Of a DNA stretch of 64,000 bases, positions 1 to 8,800 are shown piece after piece. The stretch lies in contig NZ_CP197246.1 in the NCBI RefSeq assembly GCF_052076145.1, positions 5,270,001-5,334,000 of the forward strand, written 5' to 3'. Both the position numbers and the translations under genes were made by a program. The stretch's first letter is position 1, and the number at the start of each line of letters is the position of its first letter. The notes below the pieces were generated by a model. The model had not been told where the DNA came from. It did no database searches and worked only from the letters and a program-made list of their open reading frames with translations. The stretch is from Kitasatospora sp052076145. Lineage in GTDB: Bacteria > Actinomycetota > Actinomycetes > Streptomycetales > Streptomycetaceae.

Positions 1-1501
1 CCGAGAAGGAGTCGTCGAAGAGGTAGATCTCGGGCTGCCGCACCAGGGCGCGGGCGATGGCGAGCCGCTGGCGCTGGCCGCCGGAGACGTTGCCGCCGCC
101 CTGGGCGATCGGGGCCTCCAGACCGAGGTCGAGCTGCTCGACGAAGTCCTTGGCCTGGGCGACCTCCAGCGCGTGCCAGAGCTCCTCGTCGGAGGCGTCC
201 GGGCGGCCGTAGCGGAGGTTGCTGGCGACGGTGCCGGAGAAGAGGTACGGCTTCTGCGGCACCAGGCCGACCGTCTCGGCGAGCAGCTCGGGGGAGAGCT
301 CACGGACGTCGGCGCCGTCGACCAGCACGGAGCCACCGGTCGCGTCGAAGAGCCGGGGGACGAGCCCGAGCAGGGTGGACTTGCCGCTGCCGGTGGAGCC
401 GATCACGGCGGTGATCTCGCCGGGCCTGGCGACCAGGTCGATGCCGAGCAGCACGGGCGCCTCGGCGCCGGGGTAGCGGAACTCGACGTCGCGCAGCTCC
501 AGGTGCCCCTTGCGGCGCAGCTCGGTGACCGGGCGGACGGGCGGCACCACGCTGCTGTCGGTGCCCAGCACCTCCTGGATGCGCTCGGCGCAGACCTCGG
601 CGCGCGGCACCATCATGAACATGAAGGTGGCCATCATGACGCTCATCAGGATCTGCATCAGGTAGGAGAGGAAGGCCGTCAGGGCGCCGATCTGCATGCC
701 GCCGCTGTCGATCCGGTGCCCGCCGAACCACAGCACGGCGACGCTGGAGATGTTCACCACCAGCATCACGGCGGGGAACATGAAGGCCAGCATCCGGCCG
801 ACCCGCAGGCTGACGTCGGTCAGCTCCTGGTTGGCGCCGCCGAAGCGGTCCTGCTCGTGGGTGTCCTTGACGAAGGCCCGGATGACCCGGATGCCGGTGA
901 TCTGCTCGCGCAGGATGCGGTTGACCTTGTCGATCCGCACCTGCATCGAGCGGAACTGCGGGCGCAGCCGCCTGACCAGCAGCGTCACGACGGCGCCGAG
1001 CAGCGGCACCACGACGATCAGCAGCGCGGAGAGCGGCACGTCCTGGTTGAGCGCCATGATGATGCCGCCGACGCACATGATCGGGGCGGCGATCATCAGG
1101 TTGAAGCCCATCAGCGTGACCGTCTGGACCTGCTGGACGTCGTTGGTGGTGCGGGTGATCAGGGAGGGTGCGCCGAAGCCGCCGAGCTCCCGGGCGGAGA
1201 ACCGCTGCACCTGGTCGAAGACGGAGGCGCGGATGTCCCGGCCGACGGCCATCGCGGTGCGGGCCCCGAAGTAGACGGCACCGATCGAGCAGAGGGCCTG
1301 GGCGATGGTGACGGCGATCATGACGCCGCCGATCTGCAGGATGTAGCCGGTGTCGCCCTTGATCACGCCGCTGTCGATGATGTCGGCGTTGAGCGTCGGG
1401 AGGTAGAGCGCCGCGATGGTGGCGACGAGTTGGAGCAGGACCAGCAGGGTGATCGGTTTGGAGTACGGGCCCAGGTGGGTCCGGAGAAGTTTGATCAGCA
1501 C
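1..1501 (-). CDS. ABC exporter half-transporter (permease + ATPase), partial
   Basis: Membrane exporter subunit with the transmembrane and nucleotide-binding domains fused. Only about the first 500 residues are visible because the 3' end lies left of base 1. Starting at the GTG at 1501-1499 (VLIKLLRTHLGPYSK), about six membrane segments fill residues 15-310. Walker A GSTGSGKST follows near residue 370, the Q-loop segment VPQKPYLFSG near 420, and the signature VSGGQRQRLAIARAL near 472. The Walker B region (IYLFDDSF) is at the window edge. Exporters of this size usually work as dimers and are often paired with a second half-transporter gene; any such partner would lie further left. The substrate cannot be told. 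The gene is divergent from the acyl-CoA ligase at 1787. The start has only a weak ribosome site, so an alternative nearby start is possible. Confidence 0.9.
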   Translation of the reverse strand, partial: MLIKLLRTHLGPYSKPITLLVLLQLVATIAALYLPTLNADIIDSGVIKGDTGYILQIGGVMIAVTIAQALCSIGAVYFGARTAMAVGRDIRASVFDQVQRFSARELGGFGAPSLITRTTNDVQQVQTVTLMGFNLMIAAPIMCVGGIIMALNQDVPLSALLIVVVPLLGAVVTLLVRRLRPQFRSMQVRIDKVNRILREQITGIRVIRAFVKDTHEQDRFGGANQELTDVSLRVGRMLAFMFPAVMLVVNISSVAVLWFGGHRIDSGGMQIGALTAFLSYLMQILMSVMMATFMFMMVPRAEVCAERIQEVLGTDSSVVPPVRPVTELRRKGHLELRDVEFRYPGAEAPVLLGIDLVARPGEITAVIGSTGSGKSTLLGLVPRLFDATGGSVLVDGADVRELSPELLAETVGLVPQKPYLFSGTVASNLRYGRPDASDEELWHALEVAQAKDFVEQLDLGLEAPIAQGGGNVSGGQRQRLAIARALVRQPEIYLFDDSFS

Positions 1502-1649
1502 TGAGACACTCTCGTTGTCGGCTGGGGGATTCGCATCCCATTTTCATACTTCGTGTGGGCTTCAGGGGGGCTTTGCCGAGCCCCGACCCGCAGGCTTGTA
1601 CTGTCCTTTGCACTGCCGGACCGGGCAGGTGTCAGGTTTATCAACCCCC

Positions 1650-1678
1650 TTACGGAACGGCTCCGTACCCCCTAGGCT
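1650..1678 (+). promoter_or_regulatory. candidate promoter of the acyl-CoA ligase gene
   Basis: TTACGG (1650-1655) and TAGGCT (1673-1678) are separated by 17 bases. This fits the streptomycete vegetative pattern, in which the -10 box TAnnnT is the better conserved element. It would place transcription start near 1685, about 100 bases before the ligase start. The match is by eye only. Confidence 0.35.
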
Positions 1679-1690
1679 GCTGATTGCCCT

Positions 1691-1713
1691 CTTGTTACTC
1701 ACCGGTTAACAAG
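1691..1713. promoter_or_regulatory. inverted repeat, candidate operator
   Basis: CTTGTTA (1691-1697) and TAACAAG (1707-1713) form a perfect 7-bp inverted repeat with a 9-base spacer. It lies just downstream of the predicted promoter and about 75 bases before the acyl-CoA ligase start. AT-rich symmetric sites of this type are typical of TetR-family repressors, which often control fatty-acid genes. Which regulator binds is unknown. Confidence 0.45.
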
Positions 1714-1786
1714 GTTGGTTGCAAGTCGGCCGGTCGCTGCCCCCACGCCACCGCCCCACCCTCGGCCCGCCCCCCGGAGGTCCTCG

Positions 1787-3685
1787 TTGAGTTCCGCGCA
1801 TTCCATGATCGAGCGACGCCCGGTGTCCGTGGCGCACCTCTTCCTGAGCAGGGTAGAGGCCACACCTGACGCTGAGGCGTACCGGTACCCGGCTCCTGTC
1901 GACGAGCACGCCGCCGACGGTGCCCCCGGCGCCGAGCAGTGGCGCTCGCTGACATGGGCGCAGACGGCAGTACGGGTCAAGGCGGTGGCCGCCGGTCTGA
2001 TGTCCCTCGGCATCGCGGCGGAGGACCGGGTCGCGATCGCCTCCGCCACCAGAGTCGAGTGGATCATCGCAGACCTCGGCAACATGTGTGCCGGGGCCGC
2101 GACCACCACGGTCTACCCCAGCACCAACGCCGAGGAGACGGCGTACATCCTCTCCAACTCGGAGAGCCGGGTGCTCTTCGCCGACACCGTGACGCAGCTC
2201 GACAAGGTGACCGCCCAGCGGGCCGAGCTGCCCGCGCTGGCGACGGTGGTGCTCTTCGACTCCCCGGCCGAGCGCCCCGAGGTCGACGGCCTCACCGTGC
2301 TGACGCTCGCCGAGCTCGAGCAGGCCGGCGCCGCGTACCTGGCCGACCACCCCGACGCGATCCAGAAGTCGATCGACGGGCTGGACCGCGAGCAGCTCGC
2401 CACCCTGATCTACACCTCCGGCACCACCGGCCGCCCCAAGGGCGTGCGCCTGGTGCACGACTGCTGGGCGTACGAGGCCGTGGCCCAGGAGGCCAGCGGG
2501 CTGCTGCGCTCGGACGACGTGCAGTTCATGTGGCTGCCGCTGTCGCACGTCTTCGGCAAGACCATGATCTCCGGGCAGATCCGCACCGGGCACGTGATGG
2601 CCGTGGACGGCCGGGTCGACCGGATCATCCACAACCTGCCGGTGGTCCGCCCGACCATCATGGCCTCCGCGCCGCGCATCTTCGAGAAGGTCTACAACGG
2701 CATCGCCGGCAAGGCCCGCGCCCAGGGCGGGGCCAAGTACAAGATCTTCCTCTGGGCGGCCCGGGTCGCCCGCGAGTACTCCAGCACCGTGCAGGCCAAC
2801 CGGATCGCCACCGGCACCGGCTCCGTGCCGTTCGCGCTCAAGCTCCAGCACACCATCGCCGACAAGCTGGTGTACACCAAGATCCGCGCCGCGTTCGGCG
2901 GCCGGATGCGCGGCTCGGTCTCCGGCAGCGCCGCGCTGGCCCCCGAGATCGGGCACTTCTTCGTCGGGGTCGGCGTGCCGATCCTGGAGGGCTACGGCCT
3001 CACCGAGACGAGCGCCGGCTCCAGCGTCAACCGCGCCGAGGACGTCCGGGTCGGCACCATCGGCCAGCCGCTGCCCGGCACCGAGGCCCGGATCGCCGAG
3101 GACGGCGAGATCCTGCTGCGCGGCCCCGGCATCATGCGCGGCTACCACCAGATGCCCGAGCAGACCGCCGAGGTGCTGGAGGCCGACGGCTGGTTCCACA
3201 CCGGCGACATCGGCGAGCTCGACAAGGACGGCTTCCTGCGGATCACCGACCGCAAGAAGGACATGTTCAAGACCTCCGGCGGCAAGTACGTCGCCCCCAG
3301 CGAGGTCGAGGGCAAGTTCAAGGCGATCTGCCCCTTCACCAGCAACATCCTGGTGATCGGCAACGGCCGCAACTACTGCACCGCGCTGATCGCCCTGGAC
3401 GAGGCGGCGATCATGCCGTGGGCCGCCGACCACGGGCTGGCGGGCAGGTCGTACGCCGAGGTCGCCGCCTCCCCGCAGGTCAACGAGCTGATCGAGGGCT
3501 TCGTGAAGCGCCTCAATGGCGACCTGCAGCGCTGGCAGACGATCAAGAAGTTCACCCTGCTCCCGCGTGACCTCGACGTCGAGCACGGCGAGCTCACCCC
3601 CAGCCTGAAGATCAAGCGCCCGGTCGTCGAGAAGACGTACGCGGACGCGGTCGCGGGCATGTACGCGGGCGCCAACGAGGCGTGA
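1787..3685 (+). CDS. long-chain acyl-CoA synthetase (AMP-forming)
   Basis: ATP-dependent activation of a carboxylic acid, most likely a long-chain fatty acid, to its acyl-CoA through an acyl-adenylate (FadD15-like ANL superfamily). The 632-residue protein carries the P-loop LIYTSGTTGRPKG, the A5 segment EGYGLTETSAG, the A7 motif GWFHTGDIG and the A8 motif DRKKDMFKTSGGKYVAP, all expected for a full-length enzyme. I chose the TTG at 1787 because GGAGG (1776-1780) sits 6 bases before it; the ATG at 1805 is in frame but 24 bases from that site. It is divergent from the ABC exporter and ends at a long hairpin before hemW. The acyl chain specificity is not visible. Confidence 0.93.
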   Translation: MSSAHSMIERRPVSVAHLFLSRVEATPDAEAYRYPAPVDEHAADGAPGAEQWRSLTWAQTAVRVKAVAAGLMSLGIAAEDRVAIASATRVEWIIADLGNMCAGAATTTVYPSTNAEETAYILSNSESRVLFADTVTQLDKVTAQRAELPALATVVLFDSPAERPEVDGLTVLTLAELEQAGAAYLADHPDAIQKSIDGLDREQLATLIYTSGTTGRPKGVRLVHDCWAYEAVAQEASGLLRSDDVQFMWLPLSHVFGKTMISGQIRTGHVMAVDGRVDRIIHNLPVVRPTIMASAPRIFEKVYNGIAGKARAQGGAKYKIFLWAARVAREYSSTVQANRIATGTGSVPFALKLQHTIADKLVYTKIRAAFGGRMRGSVSGSAALAPEIGHFFVGVGVPILEGYGLTETSAGSSVNRAEDVRVGTIGQPLPGTEARIAEDGEILLRGPGIMRGYHQMPEQTAEVLEADGWFHTGDIGELDKDGFLRITDRKKDMFKTSGGKYVAPSEVEGKFKAICPFTSNILVIGNGRNYCTALIALDEAAIMPWAADHGLAGRSYAEVAASPQVNELIEGFVKRLNGDLQRWQTIKKFTLLPRDLDVEHGELTPSLKIKRPVVEKTYADAVAGMYAGANEA

Positions 3686-3694
3686 TCGGTCTGG

Positions 3695-3726
3695 GTCCGG
3701 TACGGCTCACCTGAGCCGTACCGGAC
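3695..3726. terminator. hairpin terminator between acyl-CoA ligase and hemW
   Basis: A perfect 15-bp inverted repeat (3695-3709 with 3712-3726) starts ten bases after the ligase stop and ends ten bases before the hemW ATG. It lacks a T-run, which is common for streptomycete terminators. Its closeness to hemW means hemW probably has a very short leader. Confidence 0.6.
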
Positions 3727-3735
3727 AATAGGGGT

Positions 3736-4965
3736 ATGCCCTCCGCACTCCCCGACGGCGAACCCGTGCCGTCCGACGGCTCCCTGCCCGCCCACGCCCT
3801 TACCGGGCTGGGCGAGCGGCCCTTCGGCTTCTACCTGCACGTGCCGTACTGCGCGACGCGCTGCGGCTACTGCGACTTCAACACCTACACCGCCACCGAG
3901 CTGCGCTCCTCAGGCGCCGTCGCCTCGCAGGAGACGTACGCCGACAACCTCACCGCCGAGATCCGGCTCGCCCGGAAGGTGCTCGGCCAGACCGACCTGC
4001 CGGTGCAGACGGTCTTCCTCGGCGGCGGCACGCCGACGCTGCTGCCCGCCGCCGACCTGGTGAAGGCGCTGGCGGCGATCCGCGACGAGTTCGGGCTCGC
4101 GCCCGGCGCGGAGATCACCACCGAGGCCAACCCCGAGTCCGTCGACCCCGCCTACCTCGCCGAGCTGCGGGCCGGTGGCTTCAACCGGATCTCCTTCGGC
4201 ATGCAGAGCGCCAAGCCGCACGTGCTCCAGCTGCTCGACCGCCACCACACCCCCGGCCGCCCGGAGGCCTGCGTCGCCGAGGCCCGCGCGGAGGGCTTCG
4301 ACCACGTCAACCTCGACCTGATCTACGGCACCCCCGGCGAGTCCGACGACGACTGGCGGGCCTCGCTGGACGCCGCGATCGGCGCCGGGCCCGACCACGT
4401 CTCGGCGTACTCGCTGATCGTCGAGGACGGCACCAAGCTCGCAACCCGGGTCAAGCGCGGCGAACTGCCGATGATCGACGACGACGTGCACGCCGACCGC
4501 TACCTGATCGCCGAGGAGGCCCTCTCGGCGGCCGGCTTCGAGTGGTACGAGGTCTCCAACTGGGCCACCAGCGAGGCCGGGCGCTGCCGCCACAACGAGC
4601 TCTACTGGACGGGCGCCGACTGGTGGGGCGCAGGCCCAGGCGCCCACAGCCACGTCGGCGGCGTCCGCTGGTGGAACGCCAAGCACCCCGCCGCGTACGC
4701 GCAGGCGCTGGCCGAGGAGCGGACACCCGCCCTCGGCCGCGAGGTCCTGCCGGACGAGGACCGCCGGGTCGAGCGCATCCTCCTGGAGCTCCGCCTCCGC
4801 GAGGGCTGCCCGCTCCCGCTGCTCGCCGCAGCCGGGCTCCGAGCCGCCGAGCGCGCGCTGGCCGACGGCCTGCTCGACGCAGCGGCCTTCGCCGAGGGGC
4901 GGGCGGTGCTCACCCTGCAGGGGCGGTTGCTGGCCGACGGCGTCGTCCGGGACCTGGTGGACTGA
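3736..4965 (+). CDS. hemW: HemW, radical SAM heme chaperone
   Basis: Radical SAM protein of the HemN/HemW family that binds heme and delivers it to target proteins. It is often mis-annotated as coproporphyrinogen III oxidase. The cluster motif is CATRCGYCDF near residues 36-45 (CxxxCxxC), preceded by FYLHVPYC. The SAM-binding FLGGGTPT and the ITTEANPES and RISFGMQS segments follow, with NELYWTGADWWGAGPGAHS near residue 293 and a HemN C-terminal domain. At 409 residues it is the normal length. The ATG at 3736 lies ten bases after a strong hairpin, so the gene is probably transcribed from its own start-proximal promoter. Confidence 0.93.
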   Translation: MPSALPDGEPVPSDGSLPAHALTGLGERPFGFYLHVPYCATRCGYCDFNTYTATELRSSGAVASQETYADNLTAEIRLARKVLGQTDLPVQTVFLGGGTPTLLPAADLVKALAAIRDEFGLAPGAEITTEANPESVDPAYLAELRAGGFNRISFGMQSAKPHVLQLLDRHHTPGRPEACVAEARAEGFDHVNLDLIYGTPGESDDDWRASLDAAIGAGPDHVSAYSLIVEDGTKLATRVKRGELPMIDDDVHADRYLIAEEALSAAGFEWYEVSNWATSEAGRCRHNELYWTGADWWGAGPGAHSHVGGVRWWNAKHPAAYAQALAEERTPALGREVLPDEDRRVERILLELRLREGCPLPLLAAAGLRAAERALADGLLDAAAFAEGRAVLTLQGRLLADGVVRDLVD

Positions 4966-4988
4966 ACGCAACCGGGTAGCCCCCGGGG

Positions 4989-5807
4989 TCAGCCTGTTGT
5001 GACGAAGTCGATGAGGTGTTCGACCTTGCCGAGGAGGGCGGGCTCCAGGTCCTTGTAGGAGTTGACCGAGGCGAGGATGCGCTTCCAGGCGGCCGGGGGG
5101 TCGACGGGCCAGCCGAGGCGGCGGCAGATGCCCTCCTTCCAGACCTCCTCGTAGGGGACGTCGGGCCAGCCGGGGATGCCGACGCTGGTGGGCTTCACGG
5201 CCTGCCAGATGTCGATGTAGGGGTGGCCGACGACCAGCACGGAGGCGTCGGTGACCTGGGCGGCGATCCGGTGTTCCTTGGTGCCGGGCAGCAGGTGGTC
5301 GACCAGGACGCCCAGGCGGCGGCCCTCGCCGGGGGCGAAGTCGGCGACGATCGCGGGGAGGTCGTCGATGCCCTCCAGGTACTCGACGACGACGCCCTCG
5401 ATCCGCAGGTCGTCGCCCCAGACCCGCTCGACCAGCTCCGCGTCGTGCCGGCCCTCGACGTAGATCCGCGACTCCCGGGCGACCCGGGCCCGTGCGCCGG
5501 GCACCGCGACCGACCCGGAGGCCGTCCGGCTCCGGTCGGGAGCGGGGGAGGCTGCGGCGGGCCGCACCAGCGTGACGACCTGGCCCTCCAGCAGGAAGCC
5601 GCGGGGCGTCATCGGGAAGACCCGCCGCTTGCCGAAGCGGTCCTCCAGCGTGACCGTGAAGCCCTCGGCGGTCTTCTCACACCGCACCACCGCCCCGCAG
5701 AAGCCGGTGGCCGCCTCCTCCACCACCAGCTCCCGCTCCGCGACGACCTCGGGCGCCGGCCGCTGCTGCTTCCAGGGCGGGGTCAGATCCGGTCCGTAGC
5801 TGCGCAT
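4989..5807 (-). CDS. DUF3097 family protein
   Basis: Conserved actinobacterial protein of unknown function (272 residues). The N-terminus MRSYGPDLTPPWK and the SRIYVEGRHDAELVE, GVLVDHLLPGTKE and VLVVGHPYIDIWQ segments match what I know of DUF3097. The acidic GRHDAELVE and DH patterns resemble a Toprim-like fold, but that is my inference. The start at 5807 is chosen because the upstream in-frame extension has no such conservation. It converges with hemW and lies downstream of pspAB in the same direction, with about 40 bases between. Confidence 0.8.
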   Translation of the reverse strand: MRSYGPDLTPPWKQQRPAPEVVAERELVVEEAATGFCGAVVRCEKTAEGFTVTLEDRFGKRRVFPMTPRGFLLEGQVVTLVRPAAASPAPDRSRTASGSVAVPGARARVARESRIYVEGRHDAELVERVWGDDLRIEGVVVEYLEGIDDLPAIVADFAPGEGRRLGVLVDHLLPGTKEHRIAAQVTDASVLVVGHPYIDIWQAVKPTSVGIPGWPDVPYEEVWKEGICRRLGWPVDPPAAWKRILASVNSYKDLEPALLGKVEHLIDFVTTG

Positions 5808-5848
5808 CCGGCGATCATACGATTCCGGACGCCGCGTCAGAGGCCCCG

Positions 5849-6433
5849 TCAGAGTCCGGGCGCGCCCCAGACCGGGAACCACCGGGTGAGGTCCTGCTCG
5901 ACCCGCAGGTCGTTGCCGAGCATCGCCTTCACCTGGAGTTCGACCGGGCTGTTGCGCTTCTCGCCGCCGCCCGGCATCGGGGCGAACGGGTAGAAGCTGC
6001 CCCGCTTGTAGAGGTAGACCAGCCCGAGCGACTGGCCAGAGGCGTTGCGGAATCCGACGATCGAGCAGAGCAGCTGCGGCCCGAAGCCGTTCGCCTCCAG
6101 CTCGCTGTTGACCGCGTGCAGGTCGTTGACCAGCTCCGGCAGCTCCTCCGGCTTGTGCCGGGAGAGCAGCCAGGAGTAGCCGTAGCCGTCCTGGCTGGCC
6201 TCCACCGGCACGCCGCCACTGGCCGTGTCGGCGTCCAGCAGGGCCCGGACCTGCTGCTCCACCTCGCCGAAGGCGCCGCCCTCGACGGCGGCGAAGCAGA
6301 CCGATCCGAGCCCGGTCGGGGTGAACCCGGCGGCCGCCTCCAGGGTGAGCGCGGCGGAGGGGATGCCGAAGAGCTGGTCGAGGTCCGGCCGGACGGGCTT
6401 GGTCCGGCCGAAGAGTGCGTCGAGGAATCCCAA
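5849..6433 (-). CDS. pspAB: PspA-associated protein PspAB
   Basis: Small cytoplasmic protein (194 residues) of the PspAB family, usually encoded beside htpX in actinobacteria and linked to the phage-shock, membrane-stress response. Characteristic features are MGFLDALFGRTKP at the N-terminus and YSWLLSRHKPEELPELVNDLHAVN in the middle (quoted here in pieces: YSWLLSRHKPEE, LVNDLHAVN). The start is a TTG at 6433 with AAGGAG seven bases upstream. The htpX stop lies just ten bases before this start, so both are translated from one mRNA. The biochemical role is not established. Confidence 0.85.
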   Translation of the reverse strand: MGFLDALFGRTKPVRPDLDQLFGIPSAALTLEAAAGFTPTGLGSVCFAAVEGGAFGEVEQQVRALLDADTASGGVPVEASQDGYGYSWLLSRHKPEELPELVNDLHAVNSELEANGFGPQLLCSIVGFRNASGQSLGLVYLYKRGSFYPFAPMPGGGEKRNSPVELQVKAMLGNDLRVEQDLTRWFPVWGAPGL

Positions 6434-6443
6434 CAGAAGCTCC

Positions 6444-7367
6444 TTAGCGGCCGAGTTCGGTGGAGATCTTGCCGAGCTGCTCCAGCCGCTTCTCCAGCGA
6501 CGGGTGGGTGGACATCAGCTGGGTGGCGGCGTCCCGGGCGCTGAGCGCGGGGGCGAAGTAGAAGGCGTTGTACGCCTGCGACGAGCGCAGGTCCTTGCTG
6601 GGGATGGCGGCGATCTGGCCGGTGACCTTGGTGAGCGCCGAGGCCAGCGCGCTGGGCCTGCCGGTGAGCTGGGCGGCGGCGCGGTCGGCGGCGAGCTCGC
6701 GGTAGCGCGAGAGCAGCCGGGTGAGCAGGAAGCTGATCGCGTACACGACCATGCTGACCAGCGGGATGACCAGCATCGCGATCGCCGCGTTGCTGTCGTT
6801 GTTGTTGTTCCGGTTGCCGCCCATGAAGCCGCCGTAGAGGGCGATCCGGGTCATCATGCCCGCCAGCACACCGAGGAAGCCGGCGATCGTCATCACCGCG
6901 ACGTCCCGGTGGGCGACGTGCGAGAGCTCGTGCGCGAGGACGCCCTCCAGCTCCTCCGGCTCCAGGCGGCGGAGCAGGCCGGTGGTGACGCAGACCACGG
7001 CGTTCTGCGGGTTGCGGCCGGTGGCGAAGGCGTTCGGCATGTCGTTGTCCGCGACGGCGACGCGGGGCTTGGGCATGTCGGCCAGCGCACAGAGCCGGTC
7101 GATGGTGCCGTGCAGCTGCGGGTACTGCTCGGGGGTGACCGCGCGGGCACCCATCGCCCGTTCGGTGATCTTGTCGCTGAACCAGAACTGGGCGACGAAG
7201 AGCCCGCCCGAGATCAGCACGATCAGCGGCCACGCCCCGCGCAGCAGGACGATCAGCACCCCGGTGAAGCCGACGTAGAGCAACCCGATCAGGAACATCG
7301 TGGTGATCATCCGACCGGTCAGCCCTCGGTCGGGTGCGAAGCGGGAGTGCTGGGGTGACGGCGACAT
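6444..7367 (-). CDS. htpX: HtpX zinc metalloprotease
   Basis: Membrane-bound M48-family zinc endopeptidase that degrades misfolded membrane proteins. The 307-residue protein has two N-terminal membrane segments (about residues 20-62) and the zinc motif HELSH at 146-150. Two more hydrophobic stretches lie near 155-215, and a downstream glutamate in RYRELAADRAAAQLTG serves as third zinc ligand. The ATG at 7367 has GGAG six bases before it, favouring it over the in-frame ATG at 7400. The gene is first in a two-gene unit with pspAB and divergent from hrcA. Sharing an intergenic region with a heat-shock regulator fits a stress role. Confidence 0.93.
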   Translation of the reverse strand: MSPSPQHSRFAPDRGLTGRMITTMFLIGLLYVGFTGVLIVLLRGAWPLIVLISGGLFVAQFWFSDKITERAMGARAVTPEQYPQLHGTIDRLCALADMPKPRVAVADNDMPNAFATGRNPQNAVVCVTTGLLRRLEPEELEGVLAHELSHVAHRDVAVMTIAGFLGVLAGMMTRIALYGGFMGGNRNNNNDSNAAIAMLVIPLVSMVVYAISFLLTRLLSRYRELAADRAAAQLTGRPSALASALTKVTGQIAAIPSKDLRSSQAYNAFYFAPALSARDAATQLMSTHPSLEKRLEQLGKISTELGR

Positions 7368-7540
7368 CACGGCTCCTTCGATCCCAATGCCCGGTATCAC
7401 GTTCCGTCTTCGATGCTGCCACCCGACGGCCGCGCAGGCACCGCCCCCGCGCGGGAGATCCGGCCCGGAATCGGACGAGGATCACTCAAGCGGGCCGTTC
7501 CTGCCGCCGTGAGGGGGCCTTACACTGGCAGGTACGGTTC

Positions 7541-7565
7541 TGGCACTCTGCCTTTCAGAGTGCCA
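7541..7565. promoter_or_regulatory. CIRCE operator (HrcA binding site)
   Basis: TGGCACTC (7541-7548), nine bases, GAGTGCCA (7558-7565): a perfect inverted repeat with the exact spacing of the CIRCE element (consensus GCACTC-N9-GAGTGC). It lies 50 bases before the hrcA start, so HrcA most likely represses its own operon through it. Confidence 0.95.
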
Positions 7566-7614
7566 AAGGGCCCGTCAGCTACCAGCACAACGGACGAAGA
7601 CGGAGGTGCGTGCC

Positions 7615-8727
7615 GTGCACAACGAACGAGTCAACGAGCGATTCAGCGAGCGCAGGCCCGACGAACGCAAGTCCGACGCGCGGCAGCTCGACACCCGCCG
7701 TGACCTCCGTCCGTTGGACGACCGCAAGCTCGCCGTGCTGCGCGCCATCGTCCAGGACTACGTCGGCACCGAGGAGCCCGTAGGCTCCAAGGCCCTGGTC
7801 GAGCGGCACAGCCTCGGGGTCTCCCCGGCGACGGTGCGCAACGACATGGCGGCGCTGGAGGAGGACGGCTACATCCACCAGCCGCACACCAGCGCGGGCC
7901 GCATCCCCACCGACAAGGGCTACCGGCTCTTCGTCGACCGGCTGGCCGAGGTCAAGCCGATGAGCGCGCCCGAGCGGCGCGCCATCCGGCACTTCCTCGA
8001 CGGCGCGGTCGACCTGGACGACACCGTCGCCCGGACGGTCCGGCTGCTCGCGCAGCTGACCAGACAGGTCGCGGTCGTCCAGTACCCCTCGCTCTCCCGC
8101 TCCACCGTCCGGCACGTCGAGCTGGTCGCGCTGGCCCCCGCCAAGGTGATGCTCGTCCTGATCACCAACACCGGCCGGGTCGAGCAGCGGATGGTCGACT
8201 GCCCCGGCACGGTCGGTGAGACCGTCCTCGCGGAGCTGCGGGCCCGGCTGAACGCGCGTGCGGGCGGTCAGCGGCTGCCCGACGTGCCCGGTCTGCTGGA
8301 GGACCTCCCGGCCGCATTCGAGGCGGCCGACCGGCCGACCGTCACCACGGTGCTGGCGACCTTCTTCGAGACCCTCGCCGAGCAGAACGAAGAGCGGATC
8401 ATGCTCGCCGGCACGGCGAACCTGACACGGTTCGGGCACGATTTCCCGCTCACCATCCAGCCCGTCCTGGAGGCCCTGGAGGAGCAGGTCGTCCTGCTCC
8501 GCCTGCTGGGCGAGACGGCGGACGCCGGGATGACCGTCCGGATCGGCCGGGAGAACGAGTACGAGGGGCTCAATTCCACCTCCGTCGTCTCCGTCGGTTA
8601 CGGTTCGGGCGACGAGAGCGTGGCAAAGCTGGGTGTGATCGGCCCGACCCGGATGGACTACCCCGGCACAATGGGGGCGGTCCGTGCGGTCGCACGGTAC
8701 GTGGGTCAGATCCTGGCCGAATCCTGA
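7615..8727 (+). CDS. hrcA: HrcA, heat-inducible transcription repressor
   Basis: Repressor of class I heat-shock genes that binds CIRCE and is kept active by GroEL. The N-terminal winged helix is seen in VLRAIVQDYVGTEEPVGSKA and in VSPATVRNDMAALEEDGYIH, followed by the conserved TSAGRIPTDKGYR. The C-terminal domain carries the usual VGPTRMDYPG-like ending (here IGPTRMDYPGTMG). The GTG at 7615 is preceded by GGAGG at 8 bases; a GTG at 7606 overlaps that site and is unlikely. At 370 residues it is slightly long because of a charged N-terminal extension. It is the first gene of hrcA-dnaJ(-rsmE) with a CIRCE element upstream. Confidence 0.96.
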   Translation: MHNERVNERFSERRPDERKSDARQLDTRRDLRPLDDRKLAVLRAIVQDYVGTEEPVGSKALVERHSLGVSPATVRNDMAALEEDGYIHQPHTSAGRIPTDKGYRLFVDRLAEVKPMSAPERRAIRHFLDGAVDLDDTVARTVRLLAQLTRQVAVVQYPSLSRSTVRHVELVALAPAKVMLVLITNTGRVEQRMVDCPGTVGETVLAELRARLNARAGGQRLPDVPGLLEDLPAAFEAADRPTVTTVLATFFETLAEQNEERIMLAGTANLTRFGHDFPLTIQPVLEALEEQVVLLRLLGETADAGMTVRIGRENEYEGLNSTSVVSVGYGSGDESVAKLGVIGPTRMDYPGTMGAVRAVARYVGQILAES

Positions 8728-8800
8728 GCAGTAAGCCGCGGGGCCATCGCCTCGCGGACTCGTCGCAGCACTTCTAGAGGCGGAACAAGCGGAGCATTTG

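Noticed and set aside
173..1504. Long plus-strand reading frame rich in His/Asp/Gly
   Set aside because: It is the antisense of the ABC exporter; the minus-strand frame carries clear ABC motifs and this frame has only low-complexity composition.
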